Counted from the first letter of the stretch, positions 8,468-17,212 are shown. The stretch is 64,000 bases of DNA from Sphingobium naphthae (GCF_020782235.1 NZ_JAJGNO010000009.1:1-64000), one strand, 5' to 3'. Notes: generated from the letters alone by a model not told the origin. Translations and numbers: made by a program.

Positions 8468-10732
8468 TTAGAAATAGCTGCTGTCGTTCGAGCGCTTTTT
8501 GCGTTCGCGGCGTGGTTCGGGGTCGGTGGTCGACGCGTCCGGGGTGGGTGGCGGCGCAGGAGCACGCCGGTCGCGCTCTGGCATGTCCTCTGGCGTCGCC
8601 TCCCGGGCATTGGCAGCTTTCGCCTTCTGCCGGTTGCTCCGCCGTTTAGATGCGGTAGGGGCCGCTTTCTGTGGAGCGGGGCGACGAGACAGGGTGTCGG
8701 CATCGTGCATCTCGTGCTCGATCACGTCTGCATAGATGATCGGGATGTCGACTGGTTCAGGGCGCTCCCGCTGCAGGGTAGCGAGCTCACCGGTGATGCT
8801 GCGGATGCGCTTGTTTTCGAGCAGCTTGGCCAGAAGCTTGCGCTCACGCTCCTTGGCTTCGGGCGTCAGCTGGTCGATGGCGTCGAGAAGCTCGGCGCGG
8901 CAGGCGTCACGCCATTCCCGTGAGTTGAAGTCGGCGGCTTCCGCCTTGGCCTTCTCACGGATCTGCTCGTGCATCCACAGGCTGATCGGCTCGTCGGTAT
9001 AGCCGGCCGTCTGGCAGTACAGCTCGACGTCCTGATTGGTTTTGCGGTTGATCACCCAGATCTTGCGCAGATCGTACGGGTCATAGCGGAACGACACCGT
9101 TGCAGTGGCATTCTTCAGGCGCTGACGCTTGCCTTCCAAGGGGACAAGATCAGCGAGCAGGTCAGGCACGGCTTTGTAATCGCCGAAGCGCAGGCCATTC
9201 CACTCGATGCCAGCGTGGGTCAGCCGGTGCGAATTGATCTTGGGGAGAAGGGCCTTCTCGAAGATGCGAGGATCACGCGGTAGAACGATCCCGTACTGGG
9301 CGGTGCCCTGTTTCCAACAGAGCAGAGGCTGTTTCTCGTTCAGGCCGCCATGCGGGGTCGTGTGATAGACCGCGATGGCGAACATGATGAGTGCCTCGAG
9401 TTCGTCGAGCGTCAGCACGGCATCCACGGCGGGGTCGTAATCATACTCGCGGGAGAGGGCGATCGGCAGATGGGCGCCGGCCACCTTCGATGACACGTAA
9501 TTGTGGATGGTGAGGAAGATGCGCTCAACAAGGGCTCGTTCGCGCGGCTTCTTCCGACCACTGATGCGGACCGTTGCACCGGTCGCCTTGCTCATGCTCT
9601 CCATATCGTGGCTGCGGAATTCCATGCCGCCATCCACGTGATATGTGCTGCACAGGCCGCAGACGTCCTGGGCTTCAGGGTGCTTGTTCTTGATGATCGG
9701 CGGCACGATCTTCGGTAGAACAGACCGGCGAAGCAACTCCGACACGGTGGCGTATGATGGGGCATTGAAAGACAGCATGTGCGAGAGCACGACCCTGCTG
9801 AACCCATCAACAAGTGCGGAGAAAGTCGGGCGGCCCAGAATGATGGCGCGTTCCACGTCGATGACGAGGAGAGCGGGTATGGGGGTGTGATCCATAAGCC
9901 CGAATTCCAGAGGACGCTCCGCCTCATGCCCTTTCCCTGCGCCACGCCACCGAGAGTAGGCTGCCTGCTTGCCGTGGCGGGCACCGACCGTTTGCTCACA
10001 CTCAAGCATTTTGATGTCGCGATATGTGGTGCTCAGGCTCACCGGGAGGAGCGGCTCCGTAGGCATCTCGTATTCGAGCGAAGTGCCATCGTTGACGCGG
10101 CTAATCTCAGCGTTGGTCAGCACATTGATATCGGTGACGCTCTTCTTCGACGCATAGTAAGTCAAAGCCAGGCGCTGGCGGATTTCCATGCGGATGCCAT
10201 CTTCATCATAGCAATGGCGCCCCTGGGCGCTCGTGGCCTCACGAGCATCGCGGTCGCCGACTTTACCGCGCTCCCGCATCCAGCGTTTCACGGTGTGCGG
10301 ATTGGGTGCCTCGCCATATTTGGCGTGCAACTCGGGGGTCCAGTGCTCGGCAAATCCTGCAGAGATTGCCTTCACGCCGGTCATTACGCCGTTCCGATCG
10401 AGCAGCCGTAATGTTGCCAGCCGAAGTGCGCTTTCGGGATCGAGTTCCTCACATTCGGCGGGCGTGAGATGTGATTCAGCGATCTTGTTCTTGGCCGGCG
10501 ACTGCCCACGGTCTGCCATCTGGAAGAATTGACCGTTCTGAAGCAGCGTCCGAAAGCGCTCCTGGTCCATTGGACGGACGACGCCGGCGTCATCGAGATA
10601 TTCGACGGGCTTGCCTGTGGCAGCATGTTCGAAGTTCAGGCGTGTGCCATATCCATGTGATGTAAAAACACAGGGTTGACCTTCGATACTGTATAGCTGA
10701 TTGCGTTTGAGCTTATAGGGGAAGTAATTCAC
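8468..10732 (-). CDS. tnsB: TnsB/TniA DDE transposase of Tn7-like transposon
   Basis: Mu/TnsB-type integrase of 754 aa from the GTG at 10732, chosen because GGGAGAG precedes it at proper spacing; an in-frame TTG at 10771 would add 13 residues. In numbering from that TTG the catalytic triad is intact: D294 (GLMDHTP), D380 (YHVDGGMEF) and E416 (RALVERIF), with 35 residues between the last two. N-terminal DNA-binding helices precede the core. A charged, low-complexity tail ends in KKRSNDSSYF, as in TnsB proteins that use the C-terminus to contact TnsC. It joins the transposon ends to the target. Confidence 0.92.
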   Translation of the reverse strand: MNYFPYKLKRNQLYSIEGQPCVFTSHGYGTRLNFEHAATGKPVEYLDDAGVVRPMDQERFRTLLQNGQFFQMADRGQSPAKNKIAESHLTPAECEELDPESALRLATLRLLDRNGVMTGVKAISAGFAEHWTPELHAKYGEAPNPHTVKRWMRERGKVGDRDAREATSAQGRHCYDEDGIRMEIRQRLALTYYASKKSVTDINVLTNAEISRVNDGTSLEYEMPTEPLLPVSLSTTYRDIKMLECEQTVGARHGKQAAYSRWRGAGKGHEAERPLEFGLMDHTPIPALLVIDVERAIILGRPTFSALVDGFSRVVLSHMLSFNAPSYATVSELLRRSVLPKIVPPIIKNKHPEAQDVCGLCSTYHVDGGMEFRSHDMESMSKATGATVRISGRKKPRERALVERIFLTIHNYVSSKVAGAHLPIALSREYDYDPAVDAVLTLDELEALIMFAIAVYHTTPHGGLNEKQPLLCWKQGTAQYGIVLPRDPRIFEKALLPKINSHRLTHAGIEWNGLRFGDYKAVPDLLADLVPLEGKRQRLKNATATVSFRYDPYDLRKIWVINRKTNQDVELYCQTAGYTDEPISLWMHEQIREKAKAEAADFNSREWRDACRAELLDAIDQLTPEAKERERKLLAKLLENKRIRSITGELATLQRERPEPVDIPIIYADVIEHEMHDADTLSRRPAPQKAAPTASKRRSNRQKAKAANAREATPEDMPERDRRAPAPPPTPDASTTDPEPRRERKKRSNDSSYF

Positions 10733-10906
10733 GTATCTCTCCCGAGATTTGGGTATTCTGAGGGCGCGCAAAATCCATCAGCAGTAGATATTTCTACGCT
10801 GCGAATGGCATTGCTTCTGTTGTGATGGGTGCCTGCGGGTTCGTCAGGCAGTTATGATTTCACTCTAGGTCATGGTTGAATCCTTCCTGGGGTATTTGAT
10901 CTATGA

Positions 10907-11707
10907 TCAGATGAAGCTGACAGGCATCTCATCGATGAGAGGCTGCGTGAGATCGAGCGACACGATGCGCCTCACCAGCATGGCGAAAGTGATTGCCCGC
11001 CCTTGGACAAAATTTCCGGGCGCCATCAGCTCAGCGAATTCGCCCAACTGCATGTCATCCCCTTTGCTGCGGAGGCTTTCGACGAGCCGCTTCTGCGACG
11101 ATGAGATGGCCGTGCGGCGCATCGAGCTGGCGAGGCGTACGTTGAAGCGGTGGCGGCTATTCTCGAAAATTTCGGAACCGAAGGTGATACGGAATTCGTG
11201 GCCTACCCGGCGGCAAATTTCTGCGACGCCGGCAAGCTTCAGCCGATATTCTGGATCTCGCAGGTCCGCATCGTCGCCTTTGACTTCGACGACCGCCAGG
11301 CGTCCATCGGCGTCCAGTATGTCGACGTCGCTTGTGTACCGCTCCTTTTTCCTCAGGATGAATTCGAAGCGGCGAGCTTCTGATTGGTAGTGGACAACAT
11401 TGGGGTCCGTCTCGCATCGCTCGATCAGTGCAAGCTGATGCAGGCTCTCATAATGCTGTGTGCGGCCGACCTTCACGGAAGGGTACCAGCCGCTCGCATG
11501 GTGCGTTCCGCCAGAGACTGTTCGGAGCGATCCATTGTCGTTGGCGACCACAATGCGAGCCATGGTGTTGACCAGGCTGTTGTGCTTCCTCAGCAAGGTT
11601 TCGGCGCGCAACCGGCCAGCGGAAGGCTCGTATGACGGGTTGCGCAGCATGAGGTTGATAGCGGCGCGAACGTCGATCTCAGCCAGTTCTTCATACGCGT
11701 CAGTCAT
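10907..11707 (-). CDS. tnsA: TnsA-like endonuclease of Tn7-like transposon
   Basis: 266 aa from ATG at 11707; a TTG at 11791 in frame would give 294 aa. The central part has the TnsA restriction-endonuclease-like site: an acidic residue in the helix ESLHQLALIE, then SDVDILD and VVEVKG (the D...ExK pattern), followed by a C-terminal domain. TnsA cuts the 5' ends of the element so that, with TnsB, transposition is cut-and-paste. It is the first gene of the tnsA-B-C-tniQ cluster, separated from tnsB by about 170 bases with no gene visible. Confidence 0.85.
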   Translation of the reverse strand: MTDAYEELAEIDVRAAINLMLRNPSYEPSAGRLRAETLLRKHNSLVNTMARIVVANDNGSLRTVSGGTHHASGWYPSVKVGRTQHYESLHQLALIERCETDPNVVHYQSEARRFEFILRKKERYTSDVDILDADGRLAVVEVKGDDADLRDPEYRLKLAGVAEICRRVGHEFRITFGSEIFENSRHRFNVRLASSMRRTAISSSQKRLVESLRSKGDDMQLGEFAELMAPGNFVQGRAITFAMLVRRIVSLDLTQPLIDEMPVSFI

Positions 11708-11890
11708 GCCAGAACGTCCAACCGCGACGGTTGCTGTTGGGCCATTTGGAGCGAGAACGACTCCACGTCTTAACGCGCTGCTGTCGTTCAAAATGTCGGA
11801 TGATCTCGATCAGATACTCTGTATAAACGATTGAAACGAGGTTGTTTCGATCTGCACTTCGCGGTTTAGTCGTCATCGCACTGTCTCCAT

Positions 11891-11979
11891 GTTGGTCACG
11901 ATACTGTGCATTTAGGAACGCTAAAATGACCGTGATGGCAACAGGAATGTGGTTTTAACTGCACAGTATCGTGACCAAC
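11891..11979. repeat. Perfect 20-bp inverted repeat between tnsA and a divergent transposase-like gene
   Basis: The arms are 11891-11910 (starting GTTGGTCACG) and 11960-11979, exact reverse complements separated by 49 bases. They sit in the divergent intergenic space of about 0.29 kb. The left arm is preceded by T, giving a TGT start as at Tn7-like ends, but the right arm is not. It could be an operator controlling both genes, paired TnsB-type binding sites near a transposon end, or the binding site of the 402-aa protein. I found no further copy by eye. Confidence 0.75.
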
Positions 11980-11993
11980 TCACTTGACGATGC

Positions 11994-13202
11994 GTGCCTT
12001 ACTGTTCTAATAAGTCATGGATGAACAGTAAGAAAAACGGCACGCGCGACGTTGGTTCGGATCGGTCGGCCCTCGAAACTGACGAGGAGTTGGTCAAACG
12101 GCATGCCGCTTCAGGCTTTTCTGGCGAATCAGAGTACGCCCTGTTCCTGTCTCTGGATGATTCTAAGCGGGAGGCGGTGATTGCCAGACTGAGGACGATG
12201 GACCTCTATCTTCGCGACGATGACCCCATGCCCGTGGGCGACGCGTGCAGCGCGCTCGATATGGAGCAGCGCAATTTTTACCGACTGCTGAAGAAGCTGA
12301 AGGATCTGGGCCCAACTCGAGGTCTGTCACCGAGCTTCCGGGTGAAGGCTGTCGCGGCACCAGCACAGAAAGGCTTCGCACCCGTTGCCGAGCGTGCGCT
12401 GCGCTGGAAACTGCAGCATGAGCCCGCGGCTTCGCCCGCGTCGATCATACGCTGGATATTTGAATCCTGCGCGGACGCGGGCGAGGCGCCTCCGTCTGCA
12501 TCCTCGATCCAGCGACGCATAAAGGTACTCCGCCGGGAAGGTGTCGCAGAGCCGGCGGCTGGGGCTGCTGGTCTTCAGATCCTGGTGGACCAGACCGCAG
12601 TCGATGTGATGGTTCAGATCAGCGGCCGGGTGGAATTGGCTACGGCTACGTTCATTGTCGATACCAGCTCTAGGATGATCCTTGGATTGGGGGTGGGCGA
12701 TCCGCTGATTCCGGAAGACGGGCTCATGCGCGCTACCCGCAATATGGATGACGACCTCATGCGCCATCTCGTGCAGCACACGCAGGTGCATTTCGATCGC
12801 GTGGAGTCGATCGACTTTATCGCGCCTCCAGGCGGGGCGCGGCAGAGCAAGCAGTTGCAGAAGCGCTTTCGGGTCTTCAACCGCCGAGTGTCGTTTGACA
12901 TTCATGCAGGCGGAAAGTGGCGTCACGGCACACAGCTGGTCCGCTACCTGGGCGATACGCTGGGGCCGTATCAGTTCAAACCGCGGTTTACAGAGGAGGG
13001 GGCTCCTCTCAGCAACTCGATCAGCGAGGGGATTGAGCAGGAGATCATAGAGCGGGCGTTGCTCGTGGAGGCGATGCGCTGGAACGAAAGCCAGTGGCAG
13101 CAGGTGGAGCCGACGGTCGAAAAGTTGCAGCGCATGCGTGAAGAGCGCGCGAGCGCGATCACGGCGCTATTCCGCGATGTGGTGATGCGGCCAGAATTTT
13201 GA
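11994..13202 (+). CDS. TnsB/Mu-integrase-like protein with degraded DDE site
   Basis: 402 aa from GTG 11994, or 393 aa from ATG 12021; neither has a strong ribosome site. N-terminal helices include EQRNFYRLLKKLKDLG (about 91-106), then an HTH-like block (about 132-180). An RNase H-like integrase start follows: ILVDQTAVDV (D199) and FIVDTSSRMILG (D223). The usual second-Asp motif is replaced by ESIDFIAPPG and the Glu helix by KWRHGTQLVRYLGDTLG, so the catalytic triad appears lost. It is divergent from tnsA and paralogous to the protein at 15833-16876. It may bind DNA as a regulator or accessory factor; function unknown. Confidence 0.7.
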   Translation: MPYCSNKSWMNSKKNGTRDVGSDRSALETDEELVKRHAASGFSGESEYALFLSLDDSKREAVIARLRTMDLYLRDDDPMPVGDACSALDMEQRNFYRLLKKLKDLGPTRGLSPSFRVKAVAAPAQKGFAPVAERALRWKLQHEPAASPASIIRWIFESCADAGEAPPSASSIQRRIKVLRREGVAEPAAGAAGLQILVDQTAVDVMVQISGRVELATATFIVDTSSRMILGLGVGDPLIPEDGLMRATRNMDDDLMRHLVQHTQVHFDRVESIDFIAPPGGARQSKQLQKRFRVFNRRVSFDIHAGGKWRHGTQLVRYLGDTLGPYQFKPRFTEEGAPLSNSISEGIEQEIIERALLVEAMRWNESQWQQVEPTVEKLQRMREERASAITALFRDVVMRPEF

Positions 13203-13371
13203 TCGAAGCTATTAATCGGTAGTGCGGCATGGAGTGGATCAGACTGAAATGCTGTTCAACTTCATGCCCCACTCGAGTTTCTCGACCGTGATGGCCGTAC
13301 ATATGCGAGCTTTGAGGCTGGTAGACAGATTGTTAGGTGCTGCGTAGCCGCCGCAGGATCCTACCTAAATG

Positions 13372-13635
13372 TCAAAGCCATTGTGAGCCTGGGATCTCGC
13401 TAGTCCCTTTGACGGCGACAAATTCTACGCTGCCTATTTTAAGTCGGCCCCACCCGCCATCGGGATCGATGGCATTCAGGCGGTCGATAAGCGCTCGCCA
13501 TTCTTGACCTGCGCTCGTTGACGGAATGGCCTGAATAACGGGCGCGTCTGAGGCATAACGCGCCTGCATCTTGCGGTTCATGGCGAGAGCGTAGGCAAAG
13601 CTGTCAATTAAGATGTCGAAATCTGACTGACTCAT
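13372..13635 (-). CDS. Hypothetical small protein
   Basis: 87 aa from ATG 13635. Acidic N-terminus with a helix (FDILIDSFAYALAMNRKMQARY) and a short beta-like end (SVEFVAVKGTSEIPGS). I recognise no family. It lies in the accessory region between the degenerate integrase and the pirin gene; the 170 bases before it (13203-13371) hold no gene I can see. Confidence 0.45.
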   Translation of the reverse strand: MSQSDFDILIDSFAYALAMNRKMQARYASDAPVIQAIPSTSAGQEWRALIDRLNAIDPDGGWGRLKIGSVEFVAVKGTSEIPGSQWL

Positions 13636-13697
13636 ATGTTTTTGCTACCTTATGTATTGCGCCGGATTGCTGGAATGCCAGTTTTGGCCTCTCAATA

Positions 13698-14399
13698 TTA
13701 CTCTGCCATTTCGATAAGAAGCGCGATCGTGTGTCCCATGGCGGTCACTGTAACGGTTTCAACATCATTGATGAGGATACCGTCATTGCGGTCGGCAATC
13801 ACATCGCCGACTTGCACCCTTCCGGAGAGTGGCACGACATAGCCGAAATTGCCTGCCTCAAAGCGGTAATCCGCAGCGCCGCCATCAGCCAGCACAACTC
13901 GCGATAGACGGGCGTTGGCTCGCATCGGCAGTGAATTACCTTCATTGTCGAACCCGCTGGCTAATGTAGCGAACTGGCCCTGCTCACGATCGTCAGCGAA
14001 CCCCCTTACAACAGAGAAGGGCTCGCCGCCCTGATGGTTGGGTATCAGCCAGATCTGGACGAATTCGACCGGGTCGGCCTCGTCTGGATTGCCGCGCCGG
14101 ATAGCGACGCCCGTACCAGCGGATATGACTTGGCAATCGCCTGCTTGAAGCGCCCCGACATTGCCCAGGCTATCTTCGTGATAGAGCATTCCGCTCGTGA
14201 CGTAGGTCAGTATCTCGGTGTCGGAATGCGGAGTTTGCGGCAGTCCGGCACGGGGAGAGATCGCCTCCTGATTCCACATGATCATATCGCCCCACTGCAT
14301 CGGGTGTCCGCCACAGCTTTCAGGCCCGAAATGCTGGAGGCTTTGGAAATGCTCCAGGCGGAATATGCCGAAGTCACGGGCCGGGCGTAAGGCGATCAT
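13698..14399 (-). CDS. Pirin-family (bicupin) protein
   Basis: 233 aa. The N-terminal cupin carries the pirin pattern around PHSDTEILTYVTSGMLYHEDSLG, with metal-ligand His residues and the conserved HxDS(L/M)G. A typical WNQEAISP-like segment and a second cupin follow. Pirins are iron-binding proteins, some with quercetinase activity; the substrate here is unknown. The first ligand pair of the usual HPHRG motif is partly changed (TPHSD). It lies directly downstream of the tnpB-like gene on the same strand, about 110 bases away, and could share its transcript. Confidence 0.75.
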   Translation of the reverse strand: MIALRPARDFGIFRLEHFQSLQHFGPESCGGHPMQWGDMIMWNQEAISPRAGLPQTPHSDTEILTYVTSGMLYHEDSLGNVGALQAGDCQVISAGTGVAIRRGNPDEADPVEFVQIWLIPNHQGGEPFSVVRGFADDREQGQFATLASGFDNEGNSLPMRANARLSRVVLADGGAADYRFEAGNFGYVVPLSGRVQVGDVIADRNDGILINDVETVTVTAMGHTIALLIEMAE

Positions 14400-14465
14400 C
14401 AGGGTTCCAGTGCGAATAGGTGTGGCTAAAGCGGGTTTGGAAAAATCCCCTCAAGCTTTGGACAG

Positions 14466-14484
14466 GCAGTTGCTATGCAACTGC
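14466..14484. repeat. Perfect 8-bp hairpin beyond the tnpB 3' end
   Basis: GCAGTTGC (14466-14473), a TAT loop, then GCAACTGC (14477-14484). It lies 26 bases past the tnpB-like stop, where IS200/IS605 right ends carry a subterminal hairpin and where the omega RNA of TnpB ends. The bases after it (down to about 14400) would then be the guide region and run up to the pirin gene. Confidence 0.55.
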
Positions 14485-14509
14485 GCTGCATTTCCGGGTG
14501 GACGCGCAG

Positions 14510-15724
14510 CTAGACGCTGGCGTTGGGCAAAGCCTTGCCCACCCTGCGACCCAAAGCGGCCGCATGCGCAGAGAGCCCGCGCGCAAGGATGTTGATTGCA
14601 TTGTTGGTGCCTCGTGGGACATCGACGCCGCAGGCACAGATGTGCCGCTCACCGTCATTGCTTTCAGAGGATGGTGATCCGCATGCATTGCACGTTGGCG
14701 CCATGCGTCTCGGATCCACAATGATGACCGCGCCGCCAGCCTTTTCAGCTTTGTAGCGGATCATTTCGAGAAGGCGCTTTGGTCTCACCTCCGCCAATAC
14801 TTGACCGTTTTCCCGCGTCGCGATCGCACCGGCGCCATCTGACGGGTGTCGTGTGCGTGATGGACAGGACAATTGCCTGAGGTCGAGATCTTCGACCACG
14901 ATCGTTTCAAACCGATTGGTGATCGCCGCCGAGATCTGATGCAGCCGCGTGGAACGGCAGTTTATCACGCTTTGACTGGCGCGGTCTCGGCGTTCGCGCA
15001 GCTTTTTGCTTCGGCGGGAGTCTTTCTGGCATCTCGCCAGTGCCCGGTGGGCGCGCCGCAACGCAGCATTTTGAGTCGTCCATCGGGCTGTATCGTTGAA
15101 GAGCGAGCCGTCCGATAGCGATGCCAGGTGATCTATGCCGAGATCGACGCCACACGCGCTACCAGGATTTTGGTGCTCTTGGCCGCCGGCTTTGTAATCA
15201 ACCAGGATTGTGACATGCCATCGACGCGCTCTGCGGGTGAAGGTGAGTCCGGCGAGGCGAGCGTCAGCTGGCCACGGGCGATGCATGCGCACCCGCAATT
15301 TGCCCACGATGCCATCGACCGACAGGTAGCCGTCCGCGACGACACAGCCTCGTACGCCGTGGACGCCAAAACTGCGCCAACGCTCTTCGGAGCGGAAGCG
15401 CGGGAACCCGGCGTTGGGGTTGGCCGTCAGGCGATCGCGATACCTCGTCATTGCGGTATCGACGCAGCGCAAGGTCCAGTTGTTAATGCCCCAGGGCAGG
15501 GCAGTATGCTGGCGGTTGGCCATTCTATACGCAGGGAGAGACTTGGTATCGTCTTCGTATGTGAGATGAACGCCGCGTTGAAAGGCTGCACGCCGGTTTT
15601 GGAGGGCGTCATTGTACAAATTTCGCTGCAGCTGCAGGATCGACGCCAGGCGCGCATGTTGCGCCCGACTTGGCTCGATCGGAAATTTATACTGCAAGAA
15701 CATGTGCTTGCATGTGACGCGCAA
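14510..15724 (-). CDS. tnpB: IS200/IS605-type TnpB homologue with altered RuvC-III (probably nuclease-dead)
   Basis: 404 aa (ATG at 15703 is an alternative, giving 397). N-terminal wedge-like region, then RuvC-I CGVDLGID (D194), RuvC-II IVVEDLDL (E278), and a zinc-finger region with CNACG and CAC (the second knuckle has only one residue between cysteines). RuvC-III normally reads CGx(4)(A/R)DxNAAxNIL; here it is CGVDVPRGTNNAINIL, so the catalytic Asp is Gly372 (GGC codon at 14609-14611). No tnpA is present. It lies between two degraded transposase-like genes and ahead of a pirin gene. It could be a decayed element, a TnpB with a rearranged site, or an RNA-guided binder of the TldR type. Confidence 0.85.
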   Translation of the reverse strand: MRVTCKHMFLQYKFPIEPSRAQHARLASILQLQRNLYNDALQNRRAAFQRGVHLTYEDDTKSLPAYRMANRQHTALPWGINNWTLRCVDTAMTRYRDRLTANPNAGFPRFRSEERWRSFGVHGVRGCVVADGYLSVDGIVGKLRVRMHRPWPADARLAGLTFTRRARRWHVTILVDYKAGGQEHQNPGSACGVDLGIDHLASLSDGSLFNDTARWTTQNAALRRAHRALARCQKDSRRSKKLRERRDRASQSVINCRSTRLHQISAAITNRFETIVVEDLDLRQLSCPSRTRHPSDGAGAIATRENGQVLAEVRPKRLLEMIRYKAEKAGGAVIIVDPRRMAPTCNACGSPSSESNDGERHICACGVDVPRGTNNAINILARGLSAHAAALGRRVGKALPNASV

Positions 15725-15832
15725 AAGTTAACGCAAGGTGGATGTTCGAAAATCAATCAGGCGGAAGGGGGAATGACGGTTGGTATCCCATTCAGCCAGC
15801 GCGCTGCGACAATCCCGCCTGCTGCTAAAGTG

Positions 15833-16876
15833 CTACCTGCTCGGGGACAGAGGTCGGGCATAGGCGACCTCAGTTAGCGTTGCTTTCGTTGGCCCCTTGG
15901 TAATCGCATGGACCGCTGCCGCGGCTGATACGGCAGGCTCGGCCTCTCGATTGATCTGCAGGCCAGCGTGATAGCGCTCCAGAAGCAGAGCGACGGCCGG
16001 ACGCACGACAGGCAGAGGCAGAGTTTCGCGAATTGCGAATGGGATGGAAGGATTGCGGCGCGGATTGAGAGGCACGCGGCCGAGCTTGGTGCCGAACATA
16101 GCAGTGAGGGCCAATCCTGGCCGACGAGAGTCTACCTGAACGTCTGACTGGGCGATGCCGATTGAGCGTAACTGGGCTTTCGTGCGCGGGTCATCGACAG
16201 GAGCGTTCCGGTACATCGCCAAAGACGCGCGTGCGGGTGATGCGGAATTCATCTGTTCAGCGGCCTCGGTGACCAACTGGAGGATGTCGTCGGCAGTTGG
16301 CCTATCTGCAGTCACCACATGGGCAAGAGCGATACCACGGCTGACGTCGATGAACGCGGTGAGGACAGCGTGATAGGGGATGTTATCGGGGCCATCGACC
16401 GCCACATCGAGTGGCGACATATCGATGGCGTAGTCGGTATTCATGCCGGTGTAGGACGCGATATCGGTCACTTCCATGGGCAGATTGAGTCTCGTGCGGA
16501 CTGCCCGTTTGCTTGGTGGACTTATTTTACGCTTCTCGCACAAGGCTTCGGCGGCAGACTGGATCGCCCCTGGCCGAGCGCCCGGGCCGGCGTGCGCGAT
16601 GGCTTCTTCGAGAGCTGCTCTCGTTTCAGCGGGAAGCTGACGGGGGTAGTTGGACAGAACCTGATCGTTCAGCTGGAGCGAGTCCTTGTACGCCCGAATG
16701 ATCTTGAAGAAGTTGCGCTCCTTATACCCCAGCCGAGTGGCGGCAGCGGTAACAGCTGCTGCCATTCGCCGACTGCCCTTCCTGGGGAGCTCTTCAACTT
16801 CCAGAGCACGCCGGTAAGCTTCCGGCCATTGCTGAGGCGTGAAGGTCACCATGTAGTGGGCAATGCGATCTTCCAT
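15833..16876 (-). CDS. Second TnsB/Mu-integrase-like protein with degraded DDE site
   Basis: 347 aa from ATG 16876 with AGGAG upstream. The architecture matches the 402-aa protein at 11994: ERNFFKIIRAYKDS (about 53-66) matches its EQRNFYRLLKKLKD. An HTH-like block (80-130) follows, then YAIDMSPLDVAV (D152), FIDVSRGIAL (D177), and FGTKLGRVPLNPRRN matching GDTLGPYQFKPRF. The second Asp motif is replaced by MYRNAPVDD and no Glu sits in the final helix, so it should not catalyse strand transfer. It follows an ArsR-type gene by 51 bases, suggesting a shared transcript. Function unknown; DNA binding is likely. Confidence 0.65.
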   Translation of the reverse strand: MEDRIAHYMVTFTPQQWPEAYRRALEVEELPRKGSRRMAAAVTAAATRLGYKERNFFKIIRAYKDSLQLNDQVLSNYPRQLPAETRAALEEAIAHAGPGARPGAIQSAAEALCEKRKISPPSKRAVRTRLNLPMEVTDIASYTGMNTDYAIDMSPLDVAVDGPDNIPYHAVLTAFIDVSRGIALAHVVTADRPTADDILQLVTEAAEQMNSASPARASLAMYRNAPVDDPRTKAQLRSIGIAQSDVQVDSRRPGLALTAMFGTKLGRVPLNPRRNPSIPFAIRETLPLPVVRPAVALLLERYHAGLQINREAEPAVSAAAAVHAITKGPTKATLTEVAYARPLSPSR

Positions 16877-16927
16877 TTTTCTTCACTCCTGAGTTTCGAG
16901 GAGCGAAGCAGAGCGTATTCAGAAAAT

Positions 16928-17212
16928 TCAGGGCGTCACTGAGGCTAAGCCATTGAGGTATGTGCCGATGGACGACGCTGCGGCTGTATCAGCCCGATAG
17001 ATCACCTGTTTCCCAGCACGGCGCGAGGAAACAAGGTGGGCGCGCGATAGAATTCCCAGATGGGAAGATAGAGTGTTTGCAGCGACATTGAGGTGGCGCG
17101 CAATTTCTCCCGCCGGCAGGCCTTCAGGCGCCCGGGCGAGTAGGCGGTAGATATCATGGCGAGTCGGTTGCCCTAGCGCAGCCAGGGCCTCGACCATTGC
17201 TGATGAGTCCAT
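16928..17212 (-). CDS. ArsR-family winged-helix regulator
   Basis: 94 aa from ATG 17212; a longer frame to 17341 begins in sequence unlike the family. Winged HTH: ALGQPTRHDIYRLLARAPEG, then PAGEIARHLNVAANTLSSHLGIL (recognition helix), then the wing LVSSRRAGKQVIYRA. No CxC metal site is visible, so the inducer is not a metal by the classical ArsR site. It probably controls itself and the integrase-like gene behind it. The divergent gene starts at 17370/17451, with an AT-rich stretch containing TTCTATAATTCCAGAA at about 17344. Confidence 0.75.
   Translation of the reverse strand: MDSSAMVEALAALGQPTRHDIYRLLARAPEGLPAGEIARHLNVAANTLSSHLGILSRAHLVSSRRAGKQVIYRADTAAASSIGTYLNGLASVTP

Noticed and set aside
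12763..12787. ESIDFIAPPG in the 402-aa protein as a valid second DDE aspartate
   Set aside because: An Asp is present, but the DNGxEF context of integrases is missing and the Glu helix is absent, so I treat the site as degraded. A structure model would be decisive.
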